This document shows positions 47,747 to 59,332 of a stretch of 64,000 bases of DNA, one piece after another. The first letter of the stretch is position 1; every line of letters starts with the position of its first letter. Both the position numbers and the translations under genes were made by a program. Under the pieces are notes generated by a model. The model ran no database searches. It saw only the letters and a list, made by a program, of their open reading frames with translations, and had not been told where the DNA came from. The stretch lies in assembly GCF_032854445.1 (NCBI RefSeq), contig NC_088305.1:3823152-3887151 (forward strand), given 5' to 3'. Source of the DNA: Liolophura sinensis (Eukaryota > Mollusca > Polyplacophora > Chitonida > Chitonidae).

Positions 47747-50700
47747 GATGGCCGTGTGGGATGGCTGTATGAAATGGCTGTGTGGGATGGTTGTATGAGA
47801 TGGCCGTGTGTGATGGCTGTATGAGATGGCCGTGTGAGATGGTTGTATGAGTTGGTTGTGTGGGATGGCTGTATGAGATGGTCGTGTGTGACGACTGTAT
47901 GAGATGGTCGTGTGGGATGGTTGTATGAGATGGTCGTGTGGGATGGTTGTATGAGATGGTCGTGTGCGATGGTTGTATGAGATGACCGTGTGAGATGGTT
48001 GTATGAGTTGGTTGTGAGGGATGGCTGTATGAAATGGTCGTGTGTGACGACTGTATGAGATGGTCGTGTGTGACGACTGTATGAGATGGTCGTGTGTGAT
48101 TGCTGTATTAGATGACTGTTTGTTTGCGATAGCTGTATGAAATGGCCGTGAGGGATGGCAGTATGAAATGGTCGTCTGCGACAGCTGCATGAGATGGTCC
48201 TGTGCGATCACTGTATTAGATGGATGTGCGGAACGGCTGTATTAGATGACTGTGCGCAAAGGCAATATTAGATGACTGTGGGGGGCGGCTGTATTAGATG
48301 ACTTTGCGGGACGGCTGTATTAGATTACTGTGAAGGACGGCTGTATTAGATGACTGTGAGGGACGGCTGTATTAGATGACTGTGAGGGGCGGCTGTATTA
48401 GATGACCGTGAGGGACGGCTGCATTAGATGACTGTGCGGAAGGGCTTTATTAGATGACTGTGAGGGACGACTGTATTAGATTACTGTGAGGGACGGCTGT
48501 ATTAGATGACTGTGAGGGACGGCTGTATTAGATGACTGTGAGGGGCGGCTGTAATAGATGACCGTGAGGGACAGCTGCATTAGATGACTGTGCGGAAGGG
48601 CTTTATTAGATGACTGTGAGGGACGACTGTATTAGATGAATGTGAGGAACGGCTGTATTAGATGACTGTGCGGGACGGCTGTATTAGATGACTGTGAGGG
48701 GCGGCTGTATTAGATGACTGTGAGGGGCGGCTGTATTAGATGACTGTGAGGGACGCCTGTATTAGATGACTGTGAGGGACGCCTGTATTAGATGACTGTG
48801 AGGGACGACTGAATTAGATGACTGTGAGGGACGGCTGTATTAGATGACTGTGAGGGACGGCTGTATTAGATGACGGTGAGGGATGGCTGTATTAGATGAC
48901 TGTGAGGAACGGCTGTATTAGATGACTGTGAGGGACGACTGTATTAGATGACTGTGAGGGACAGCTGCATTAGATGACTGTGCTGAAGGGCTTTATTAGA
49001 TGACTGTGAGGGACGACTGTATTAGATGACTGTGAGGGACGGCTGTATTAGATGACTGTGAGGGACGCCTGTATTAGATGACTGTGAGGGACGCCTGTAT
49101 TAGATGACTGTGAGGAACGGCTGTATTAGATGACTGTGAGGGACGGCTGTATTAGATGACGGTGAGGGATGGCTGTATTAGATGACTGTGAGGAACGGCT
49201 GTATTAGATGACTGTGAGGGACGGCTGTATTAGATGACTGTGAGGGACGGCTGTATTAGATGACGGTGAGGGATGGCTGTATTAGATGACTGTGAGGAAC
49301 GGCTGTATTACATGACTGTGAGGGACGGGTGTATTAGATTACTGTGAGGGACGGCTGTATTAGATGACTGTGAGGGACGGCTGTATTAGATGACAGTGAG
49401 GGATGGCTGTATTAGATGACTGTGAGGAACGGCTGTATTAGATGACTGTGAGGGACGGCTGTATTAGATGACTGTGAGGGACGGCTGTATTAGATGACTG
49501 TGAGGGACGGTTGTATTAGATGACTGTGAGGAACGGCTGTATTAAATGACTGTGAGGGACGGCTGTGTTAGATGACTGTGAGGGACGGCTGTATTAGATG
49601 ACTGTGAGGGACGACTGTATTAGATTACTGTGAGGGACGGCTGTATTAGATGACTGTAAGGGATGGCTGTATTCGATGACTGTGAGGAAAGGCTGTATTA
49701 GATGACTGTGTGGAACGGCTTTATTAGATGACTGTGAGGAACGGCTGTATTAGATGACTGTGAGAGACGGCTGTATTAGATGACGGTGAGGGATGGCTGT
49801 ATTAGATGACTGTGAGGGACGACTGTATTAGATTACTGTGAGGGACGGCTGTATTAGATGACTGTGAGGGACGACTGCATTAGATTACTGTGAGGGACGG
49901 CTGTATTAGATGACTGTGAGGGATGGCTGTATTAGATGACTGTGAGGAACGGCTGTATTAGATGACTGTGTGGAACGGCTTTATTAGATGACTGTGAGGG
50001 ACGGCTGCATTAGATGACTGTGCGGAAGGGCTTTATTAGATGACTGTGAGGGACGACTGTATTAGATTACTGTGAGGGACGGCTGTATTAGATGACTGTG
50101 AGGGACGGCTGTATTAGATGACTGTGAGGGACGGCTGTATTAGATGACTGTGAGGGGCGGCTGTAATAGATGACCGTGAGGGACAGCTGCATTAGATGAC
50201 TGTGCGGAAGGGCTGTATTAGATGACTGTGAGGGACGACTGTATTAGATGAATGTGAGGAACGGCTGTATTAGATGACTGTGCGGGACGGCTGTATTAGA
50301 TGACTGTGAGGGGCGGCTGTATTAGATGACTGTGAGGGGCGGCTGTATTAGATGACTGTGAGGGACGCCTGTATTAGATGACTGTGAGGGACGCCTGTAT
50401 TAGATGACTGTGAGGGACGACTGAATTAGATTACTGTGAGGGACGGCTGTATTAGATGACTGTGAGGGACGGCTGTATTAGATGACGGTGAGGGATGGCT
50501 GTATTAGATGACTGTGAGGAACGGCTGTATTAGATGACTGTGAGGGACGACTGTATTAGATGACTGTGAGGGACAGCTGCATTAGATGACTGTGCTGAAG
50601 GGCTTTATTAGATGACTGTGAGGGACGACTGTATTAGATGAATGTGAGGGACGGCTGTATTAGATGACTGTGAGGGACGCCTGTATTAGATGACTGTGAG

Positions 50701-51987
50701 GGACGCCTGTATTAGATGACTGTGAGGGACGGCTGTATTAGATGACTGTGAGGGACGGCTGTATTAGATGACGGTGAGGGATGGCTGTATTAGATGACTG
50801 TGAGGAACGGCTGTATTAGATGACTGTGAGGGACGGCTGTATTAGATGACTGTGAGGGACGGCTGTATTAGATGACGGTGAGGGATGGCTGTATTAGATG
50901 ACTGTGAGGAACGGCTGTATTACATGACTGTGAGGGACGGGTGTATTAGATTACTGTGAGGGACGGCTGTATTAGATGACTGTGAGGGACGGCTGTATTA
51001 GATGACAGTGAGGGATGGCTGTATTAGATGACTGTGAGGAACGGCTGTATTAGATGACTGTGAGGGACGGCTGTATTAGATGACTGTGAGGGACGGCTGT
51101 ATTAGATGACTGTGAGGGACGGTTGTATTAGATGACTGTGAGGAACGGCTGTATTAGATGACTGTGAGGGACGGCTGTGTTAGATGACTGTGAGGGACGG
51201 CTGTATTAGATGACTGTGAGGGACGACTGTATTAGATTACTGTGAGGGACGGCTGTATTAGATGACTGTAAGGGATGGCTGTATTCGATGACTGTGAGGA
51301 AAGGCTGTATTAGATGACTGTGTGGAACGGCTTTATTAGATGACTGTGAGGAACGGCTGTATTAGATGACTGTGAGAGACGGCTGTATTAGATGACGGTG
51401 AGGGATGGCTGTATTAGATGACTGTGAGGGACGACTGTATTAGATTACTGTGAGGGACGGCTGTATTAGATGACTGTGAGGGACGACTGCATTAGATTAC
51501 TGTGAGGGACGGCTGTATTAGATGACTGTGAGGGATGGCTGTATTAGATGACTGTGAGGAACGGCTGTATTAGATGACTGTGTGGAACGGCTTTATTAGA
51601 TGACTGTGAGGAACGGCTGTATTAGATGACTGTGAGGGACGGCTGTATTAGATGACGGTGAGGGATGGCTGTATTAGATGACTGTGAGGAACGGCTGTAT
51701 TAGATTACTGTGAGGGACGGCTGTGTTAGATGACTGTGAGGGACGGCTGTATTAGATGACTGTGAGGGATGGCTGTATTAGATGACTGTGAGGGACGGCT
51801 GTATTAGATGACTGTGAGGGACGACTGTATTAGATGACTGTGAGGGACGGCTGTATTAGATGACTGTGAGGAACGGCTGTATTAGATGACTGTGAGGAAC
51901 GGCTGTATTAGATGACTGTGAGGAACGGCTGTATTAGATGACTGTGAGGGACGGCTGTATTAGATGACTGTGAGGGACGGCTGTATT
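47706..51987. repeat. 26-bp satellite, about 165 copies in two subfamilies
   Basis: Subfamily 1 (47706 to about 48210): gagatggtcgtgtgggatgg followed by ttgtat. Subfamily 2 (about 48211 to 51987): tagatgactgtgagggacgg followed by ctgtat. Within subfamily 2 a block of about 1.5 kb is repeated at an offset of 1612 bp (62 units): rare variants gtaatag (48551, 50163) and attcgatg (49671, 51283) recur exactly 1612 bp apart. The minus frame of 209 codons over subfamily 1 is a by-product. Confidence 0.97.
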
Positions 51988-52569
51988 GCATATAGCATAC
52001 TGTTCTATCGTAGGACATGTCTGTACACTTGCTTGAAATTATTTACGAATGCCTGAGACGGCAGGATGGACTTCCATCAACAGAAATAGAAGCAAGGTTC
52101 AGGTGACAAAAAAGGCTTTTCACACTTCAGACGCTGTAAAATGAGCCTACGGACACATTGCACCGTTAGTGTTATTTGCGACACCCGATACCACGTCCTG
52201 ACGGAGATGGGTAGGCCTACACAGATGTGTAAAATGTACAACGGAAGGTTAAATACACTCACAAATTAGAACGATTGCACTCCGTAATATGGGTGGAGGA
52301 AACCGGAGTGCGCGTGGAAACCCACTGCCCTCAATATTATTTAAAAGAGAGACTAAAAAGATAGAAACTGGCTATCGAATTCTTATTACATGAAACAAAT
52401 ATTGCTGTTTTTATGTCGAGTCGAAATATGTTTATTTCAATCGAGTGATGCTTGACTTCAAGAACTTCTCCGGTCTGCGATAGCAGTCAGTATTATGAAT
52501 CGAGAAAACCGGAGTGACAGGAGAATACCATCAACTTTATATTATTATCACCAGGCGCGAGGGAATCTA
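51988..52569. other. Unique sequence with SINE-like scraps
   Basis: Fragments near 52285-52340 (gtggaggaaaccggagtgcg) and 52480-52540 (cagtcagtattatgaatcga) resemble the middle of SINE families A and C. No gene is seen. Confidence 0.45.
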
Positions 52570-52803
52570 CACTCAAAAAAAAAAAAAAAAAAAACTAATG
52601 TGTTATTTGATTCAGAGAGTTTGTTGTCTGAGTGATGCTACAATGTATTCTGCTCATGCACCAGATTGTTCTGTTAAATATAACACCCACATTCTATAAA
52701 TTTAACACAAATATTCATTAGACTACCAGGATATTATGCTATAACCACGGAATACATTCTAGACTTTCCGTTAAAATTAAACACGTTAATGTTTTGAGCA
52801 TAC
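52570..52803. mobile_element. Palindromic MITE-like element, copy 2
   Basis: Starts tacactcaaaaa with an expanded A20 run, then gagagtttgttgtctgagtg, tgctacaatgtattctg. The right side has ggaatacattctagactttc and ends in ttttgagcata. The arms are partly eroded. Confidence 0.75.
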
Positions 52804-52900
52804 AAATTCCAACGCATGGCCGGTTTTGAACCCACACCTCGTGTGTCCCAGAGATTGAAAAAAAGAAAACACTGTAATCACTAGACCAGGGCCCGCACCT
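52804..52900 (-). mobile_element. SINE family C, head fragment
   Basis: Plus strand ggccggttttgaacccacac and, further on, gtaatcactagaccaggg are the complements of a box B and a box A (tggtctagtgattac). It corresponds to the head of the elements at 54.7 and 63.6 kb. Confidence 0.6.
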
Positions 52901-53078
52901 AAGAGCTCAGCTGAATGTGGGCAAGCATGGCATACAGATAAGTAAAACGTGACTGCGGTCATTCAGAACAAATACCTGTGCGCAAGTTTTGTTACATGTA
53001 TATGTCAGCTACTTATAATCCTATCTTTCAGACGTTCGAACATCACACAACTGCTAGGAAATTATGTTCTTTGATCCA

Positions 53079-53140
53079 TTTTTCACTTATACGACGGTGG
53101 TCAGCATTATGGTGGAAGGAAATCGTTCAGAGGCCTCGGT
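53079..53140 (-). mobile_element. SINE family A fragment
   Basis: Short reverse piece: ttcacttatacgacggtggt, cagcattatggtggaaggaa. Confidence 0.75.
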
Positions 53141-53332
53141 TAAGCATAACATACAGCGTTTGGCAAAAATACGGTTTGATTAATTAAAAACGAAATAATA
53201 TTGCAGTGAACAAATATTGTTCACAGCGTTAAAATGATTTACAAGGGTGTTGATAATGACAAGTTTATAGTGGGCATGATTCTAGAAACAGCCCTTTTTG
53301 GCACTTAAAACTACTTGGAATTATCGACAAAG

Positions 53333-53592
53333 GTACACTCAAAACATTAATGTGTCAGTTTTAACAGAAATTCTGTTGTCTGAATGATGCTAGAATGTAT
53401 TCTATTGTTATAACACAATAATGTGACATAATATCATGTTAGTCATGTTAGTCTAATAGAATCTTTATGGAATATATGAATTATACTTAACAGAAAAAGT
53501 TGATGCAATAGCAGGATACATTCTAGCATCATTCAGATAACAGGCCTTCCGATAAAATTAACAGATCAATTTTTTGAGCGTATACACTCTCT
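53333..53592. mobile_element. Palindromic MITE-like element, copy 3 (best preserved arms)
   Basis: Left arm: tacactcaaaacattaatg, gttttaacagaaattctgtt, gtctgaatgatgctagaatg. The right arm is its complement: cattctagcatcattcagat, aacaggccttccgataaaat, ttttttgagcgta. About 80 bp pair with few mismatches, leaving an AT-rich centre. Confidence 0.88.
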
Positions 53593-53668
53593 TAAAACAA
53601 AAATGCTAAATAATCATCTTTCCCTAAGTGATATAGATTGATGCAACATTTTAATTGCTGTTTAATTT

Positions 53669-53726
53669 GTGATTTATTTGATAGATGTTTTGCGCCGTAC
53701 TCAAGAATATTGCATTTATACGACAG
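53669..53726 (-). mobile_element. SINE family A, tail fragment
   Basis: Reverse piece: atttatttgatagatgtttt, gcgccgtactcaagaatatt, then lost after cgacagcg. Confidence 0.8.
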
Positions 53727-54004
53727 CGTGTATTACATGAAGTACAACAATTTGTGTGCTGCTGGTACACAAAACTATGTGAATATGCAATTTTGCCACA
53801 ATACAGTGTTCTACAGATACACAGTAGTTTTTAGAGAGTGTAAATAGAAAAGAGTAAATTTCTCACCTTGAAATCATATTGGATGACCTCAGTTTTTGTC
53901 AATGTTGTCACCCTAAAGAGCTCAAAATGTAAAACAGTTTGGCCCCTGGTCCAGGATATGTAAACGTATGGAGGACGGCTGCTTGGTCATTCCTTGTTTC
54001 ACGC

Positions 54005-54285
54005 TTACACTTAAAAACATAATTTGTTAAATTTAACAGAAAGTCTATTGTTTCAGTGATGCTGGAATATATTTTGTTATTAGAGCGGATTATTCTGTGA
54101 AATATAACACACATATTCCGTTAATTAACATAAAGTGAGTATAACACTAACAGAATATTGTGTTGAATATAACGTAGTATTATGATATGACAACAGAATA
54201 TATTTTAGCATCACTCAGACAACAGATTTATTATTATTTTTTTTATTTAAAACAAAATTATTATTTTTGTTTTGAGTGTATATAC
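54005..54285. mobile_element. Palindromic MITE-like element, copy 4
   Basis: Left arm ttacacttaaaaacataatt, aacagaaagtctattgtttc, agtgatgctggaatatattt. Right arm aatatattttagcatcactc, agacaacagattt, ending tgttttgagtgtata. Confidence 0.85.
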
Positions 54286-54486
54286 AATCCGGTTCCATGC
54301 AATGGTTTACTAAATAACACACCATTCCTGGCTTGGTGGGCAACATTTTGCCCATTGTACGGGTCATCTTCAGCTCAGTCAGATAACTTGAAGTGTTGAA
54401 CTAAGACTTAGCCTGGTTGTACTAAATATTACACCAGAACACCCTCAGGTTTCATTCCAGCTTTCCTTTGTACTGTTGCGGCTCGG

Positions 54487-54487
<1 letters not shown>

Positions 54488-54538
<51 letters not shown>

Positions 54539-54583
54539 GTTGATTGGTTGATTGATTGATTGATTGGTTGATTGGTTGATTGG

Positions 54584-54647
<64 letters not shown>

Positions 54648-54648
54648 C
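54488..54648. repeat. (GATT)n microsatellite with GGTT interruptions
   Basis: About 40 tetranucleotides, several changed to ggtt in a patterned way (gattggttgattggttgatt). The minus frame (runs of INQS) is a by-product. Confidence 0.95.
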
Positions 54649-54704
54649 ATTTGCTTAATCTCAAATTTGAAAAAAATGTACTTGCACAATATCGGTTAAT
54701 TTTT

Positions 54705-54975
54705 ATGGATGGAGCAAACCGGAATTAATGCCACCGACCTTCGGCGAGTTATTGATGAACTTTCCTAAGTGTAAGGCACAGATATGGACATTATTTATAT
54801 TGGTGGCAAACAGATGATTTACGCTATACTACACAAACGGCCACACGAGCGTCATCCACAGCTTACCGACAAGAGGACCCCAACATCGGTGAAGGAGGGG
54901 AAATGTAGAAATATCTTGTCCAAGGCCGGATTTGAACCCACACAAGACTTAGCTATCCGGCAAAGGCGGGTGGTA
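54705..54975 (-). mobile_element. SINE family C, copy 1
   Basis: Reverse element sharing with 63590-63850 the blocks gagttattgatgaactttcc, gcacagatatgg, and ttgtccaaggccggatttga followed by acccacacaaga (box-B-like complement). Confidence 0.65.
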
Positions 54976-55117
54976 ACATTCGAGGTCGTCCAACCAATGT
55001 TGCAAACCTGTAGGCAATTATAAGGTTTTAACATATGTTTTTATTGTAATTCACGATCACTAATTTATGAGATATTATATTATTATATTTAAGCTTTATA
55101 CAAGTAAATCAGTAATG

Positions 55118-55252
55118 GGATCTCGGCCTGACAGCACCTTTCTGATGGTTTTTTGATTCCCCCGGGCTCAGCAGGGTTTCTTTCCGCCATAATGCTGGTC
55201 GCAGTATTCTTGAGTACAGCTTAAAGCACCAGTACAATGAGTAAATAAACGC
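55118..55252 (+). mobile_element. SINE family A, 3' part, diverged
   Basis: Plus-oriented: ttgattcccccgggctcagc, tccgccataatgctggtcgc, then gtattcttgagtacagctta with the ataagtgaaat block deleted, tail agtaaataaa. Confidence 0.85.
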
Positions 55253-55518
55253 AATTGTTTCTCCAACTCTAAATGTCACAGACCTGTGTACAAGATTGCA
55301 GACCTGTGTACAAGGATTGTGTGATAAAATTGCCCGTTCCCATTTATTGCCAGCACACAAATAGGGCATGTATGTTCACGCCATACTAATGTAGGCCATT
55401 TTCATCCAGTCATTGACTGAAGATCAAAGCGGCCCAACCGGCGTGACGTCAGTAGGAGTGCTAAATCGGAACAACCTCCCACATGAAGATAGCTCACCTG
55501 TGCCAACGGTACAATACA
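55253..55518. other. Unique sequence, CRE-like site included
   Basis: A TGACGTCA lies near 55444-55451 in otherwise undistinguished sequence. A 64-codon plus frame (55413-55607) continues into the hairpin described next and is not supported as coding. Confidence 0.4.
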
Positions 55519-55614
55519 TAACGCTTGACACAAATCGAGAGGAACGCGCATGTGTATTGAGGACTATATATATCAATACACCTGCGGGTTCCTCTCGGTT
55601 TCAATAAAGCGTTT
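55519..55614. repeat. Long imperfect inverted repeat (hairpin)
   Basis: Core arms of 29 bp (55532-55560, starting aaatcgagaggaacgcgcat; 55573-55601, ending gggttcctctcggttt) pair with about four mismatches around a 12-base loop (ggactatatata). The outer aacgctt on the left and aagcgtt on the right extend the stem to about 42 bp. Confidence 0.85.
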
Positions 55615-56159
55615 TCACTCAAGCACAGAACCAACATATATGTTGCTGGTTTGCACTTTATTATCGGCCATGATGACTACGCACTATTTTCAATAAATCT
55701 GAAAAGTTTTAGACAATTACAAGTGTTGAATGAATGAACGATCATGGATGCTTAACACCCATTCGGCAGTACAGAAGTCATTTGAGATACACACAAAAGA
55801 GAGTGTTTCGTTTATAAACACATTTCAATCTGTTACATTTGGAAAAGCGCAAAGGTGATTATTCATACAGTATGTGTTTAGTAACTGAAGAGATATGTTT
55901 ATTATAGTAATAATGTGAAATGTTGACATAGTAAAATGGTGGATATTTTCAATACACAAATAGTCCAGTAAATATGACTTACTGTTTATGTTATAACTGT
56001 AAAATGCCTATAAACATGTAAAGGTGTTTACTATAGTTAACATGTGACATGTTTAAAATGTATACATGTATCCTTGACTATACGGCACAGAAATAATAAA
56101 AATTAATAAATCAAAACCGATTATAAACCGAGGTTTTTTAGCCATCTGTTCTACACCAT
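55615..56159. other. Unique AT-rich sequence, no gene seen
   Basis: No repeat of note and no supported ORF. Confidence 0.5.
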
Positions 56160-56395
56160 GTATGCACTCTAAAAATAATCTGTTAATTTTATTAGAAAAT
56201 CTGTTACCTTGAGTGTTACTAAACTGTATTCTGTTACTAAACATAATACTGTGCTATGCTGAACTTCTTACCCCGTTAGTGTAATATAATCTTTATGTTG
56301 AGACAAACGAATATTTGTGCTATATTTAACTGTCATTTGCGACAAAAACAGAATAACAGTCTAAAATCACTGAAAAAATAGGGTTTCTACGGAAG
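56160..56395. mobile_element. Palindromic MITE-like element, copy 5, eroded
   Basis: Left side gcactctaaaaataatctgt, taattttattagaaaatctg is clear. The right side is weak (acagtctaaaatcactgaaa). Confidence 0.65.
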
Positions 56396-56547
56396 GGTAG
56401 AAGGGACATCCGAAAAAAAAATTGAATAGAAAAAAGACAGAGTTTAATACAACAAATATATTTTCTCATGTTTTGAAAGACTAGTGTTTATAACATAGAT
56501 TACCAATCACCGTGTTACAGATCAAGCATGTTATGTAGTGATACACC

Positions 56548-56720
56548 ATTAGTCGAGAGACCCTGGATCAAACTCGCAGACTTTAAACGTGGTACCTCGC
56601 TTGGCGCCCAGCAACGAGAGGTTAGAGCAAGGAAACAGAACTTGTTCGCCTGGTGTCTGTACAATATCACTGGGTGGGGTGAACACAAACCTATAATTGT
56701 GACAGGACGTTAAAACCCAA
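56548..56720 (+). mobile_element. SINE family B related, partial
   Basis: Plus-oriented: ccctggatcaaactcgcaga, acctcgcttggcgcccagca, acgagaggttagagcaagga, gtgacaggacgttaaaaccc. It lacks box A. Confidence 0.65.
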
Positions 56721-57685
56721 GTGTACATACATACCATACATAACGGTGTCAGTCATTTTACGAAACAACCGCAGATTTTCCTGATTTCATGAGAAAATGC
56801 TTAAATTCTTAAAATTTTTGGAAAATTTTATAAAATAACTGCATCATTCGTTTTCCACCAATATGATCTGCGGAGATCTGTGAAAGCCTTAAAGCTTCTT
56901 GATCCTTGCGTTAAACAACGAGTGAATAAATAAATAAATAAATAAATGTACAAAACCCAATTCCTTCAGACGGTTTTAGTTAACGGTCAACGCAACTAGG
57001 CCTACATCAATCACTACATAATTGCTACAAGCAGTTTTGCGAAACTGTGCCAAATTATTATTGTTTTTTTTTTTTGTTTTTTTTTTTTTTTTTTTGTTTT
57101 TTTGGGCTTGTTATTGTTTTTGGTGCGATCGACAAGCCTGTGCTGGGGGGTGCTATTAAGTGGAATTGCGGATTTCTCGTGATCACGTGGATTTTGCACC
57201 ATCGGTAAAGTGATCAAAGTACCACAAAAAATGAATTGAACAGCATACACGTAGCGTTGATTAGTAGATTCTACAGATAAACATGCTATTGACAGATACT
57301 TTGAGGTTACTGGGCTCAGCAAGCTTAATTGATAATATCTGCCGCGTGTATAGTATACCGCGCCTGTATATCGATCACCCGATGATTATCATTCGCGTGA
57401 CTTATCGTTGCCTCATCATCAGGAGAGCTTAAATGGACAACCTTTGTTTCTTGTTGTTTTTCACCATATAGGTGTACTAAAGATTTTTCATTTTTCATTT
57501 TTCAACGGCAGTCAGTTTTATGGGTGAAGGGACACAGAGTGCCTGGTTTACACACACACACATTTCTCCCCAACGCGTTACTTTTGATTTATTACTGGTT
57601 TATTGTTGTTTTACATCATATACTAAAGAATTTTCATTTTTCAGTGGTGAGAGCAGTACATTTACCATGTACACACTACCGTACT
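56721..57685. other. Unique sequence with poly-T and SINE-like scraps
   Basis: An (AAAT)n run lies near 56926-56948. A T-rich stretch (about 57062-57103) breaks into T9-T17 blocks separated by single Gs. A fragment near 57500-57550 (cggcagtcagttttatgggt) resembles the SINE family C/A middle. Confidence 0.45.
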
Positions 57686-58050
57686 TAAAACGCTATGCAC
57701 TAAAAAATAAAAAAATAAAAATAATAATAATTTGTTAATTATAACAATTTTATTTTTGGATACTTCTAGAAAGTAGACTCTATTCTGTTATTACAGCAAA
57801 ATAATGTGCCATTCTCAAAATAATATCCTGTTAGCATTGTACAATCTTTCTGTTGAGATAAAAGAATATGTGTGCTGTATTTTACAGAATAGTCTGATAA
57901 AACGATGGAATGATCTGCTGTAACTATGCTGTATTTTACAGAATAGTCTGATAAAACGATGGAATGATCTGCTGTAACAACAGAATTCATTTTAGTTTTC
58001 TCTCCAAGAACGTACTTTCCATTGAATTTAACAGATTGTTTTTGAGAGCA
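57686..58050. mobile_element. Palindromic MITE-like element, copy 6, with internal duplication
   Basis: Ends gcactaaaaaataaaa and ttgtttttgagagcacc. Inside, gctgtattttacagaatagt starts at 57874 and again at 57928, a 54-bp tandem duplication. Total length is therefore longer than the other copies. Confidence 0.75.
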
Positions 58051-58531
58051 CCCAGTTAGCGTGGGGTCTGTTCTTCTTATTACACCCCAGTGAATATTTT
58101 ACCAGCAACTCTTCCTTTTACAGCGCATTTCCGCTTTAAGCACAGAAATGAAGGCAAACGCAGTGTACGATTTGTCCGGTATATAGGCCCATCGATTAAG
58201 TCAGTATCAATTACGGGTATCAATCGATTTTTATCCTGTGACGTGTGTAAGACCTAATTCAGCCTGTCCATCCCATTCTATAGATGTGAGGATGACGTAA
58301 TACAGTGTTTGCCGTTGCCAAGGCTGAATATCACGTGACAAATGAGAATGGGAAATGTGTGTGTGTTTGGGGTGGGTTTGGGGGGAGATTCAATATATTG
58401 GCCATGGCTGTTACCTAATATCTTCGTCAGGCCCATTTCTCCCCATGAAATAATAAGCCATTATGTTTGTGGGCATACTGCTATTAAATAATTAGACATT
58501 GCTGTTGGCTTTCCCTGATTTGGTCTCAATG
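58051..58531. other. Unique sequence, no gene seen
   Basis: Includes a GT-rich stretch (tgtgtgtgtttggggtgggt, near 58356-58375). No supported ORF. Confidence 0.5.
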
Positions 58532-58714
58532 TTATTTATTTATTTGACTGGTGTTTACGACAAGATCTCCCAGCATTATGGTTGGAGGAAATCGGCCAGA
58601 GCCAGGAGGAAACCCACGACCATCTGCAGTTTGCTGGAGGGCTTCCCACGTACGGCCGAAGAGGTAGCAAGCATGAGCTGGACGTGAACTCACAGCGACC
58701 ATATTGGTCAAAGC
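58532..58714 (-). mobile_element. SINE family A, most of the element
   Basis: Reverse copy: tttatttatttgactggtgt, then a deletion to cccagcattatggttggagg, cccacgaccatctgcagttt, cgtacggccgaagaggtagc, catgagctggacgtgaactc. It is followed by a C12 run. Confidence 0.88.
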
Positions 58715-59332
58715 CCCCCCCCCCCACTCCCCTCGTTGTCATTGTGGTTTAACTATTTCTGTTCCTCTTTCTGTCTGTCTGGCAAGGAGCTGCGTACAAC
58801 ACCGTTCTATTCGTGTGACATGTACATTCATTCACACTGTTACTATCAATCAAATAACTGATGCATGCGTGGAGAATGTGTATACTTTGCCCACAGTAAA
58901 GGGGATATCAAATGCCAGAACGGTTCTACTACGGTGAGACTACGGACAGCCAAATAATGATTACGGGTGACTACGGCGGTCCTGGGTATAGACTGTAGTA
59001 GGTCAGAAGTACATCCTGGAAACATGCCGCCGTCAACACGATGTCAACACGATGTCAACACGTACGTACGGCGCGCATGGTGTTACAACGGATGGTCAAG
59101 GACGGTCAACGTTCGTCCCGGACCAAGTGTTGCGAAGTAGCGAGGCGGCGAGATACATGCAACGAGGCAGCCAGCTAGCCAGGTAGCGTGGCGACGAGGT
59201 AGCATCCCGACCATCCGTAGTGACTCTGTGAATCTGTGCGTCGAAACAGACATTCGTATACCAGTCGTCAAACAATAATACCTGTTGACACTGTATCCGA
59301 CATTACAGAGGTTGAGTAAGTCAGGTAGCGAA
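58715..59332. other. Unique sequence with a CpG-rich stretch
   Basis: About 59020-59230 is CpG-rich, with a triple of aacacgatgtc-type phrases and several gaggcggcgag / gaggcagccag-like repeats. It could be promoter or 5' untranslated sequence for the frame that follows. Confidence 0.4.

Noticed and set aside
47582-48211. 209-codon minus frame over satellite subfamily 1
   Set aside because: Periodic translation only; it ends where the subfamily changes.
54429-54689. Minus frame made of INQS repeats
   Set aside because: Direct translation of the (GATT)n microsatellite.
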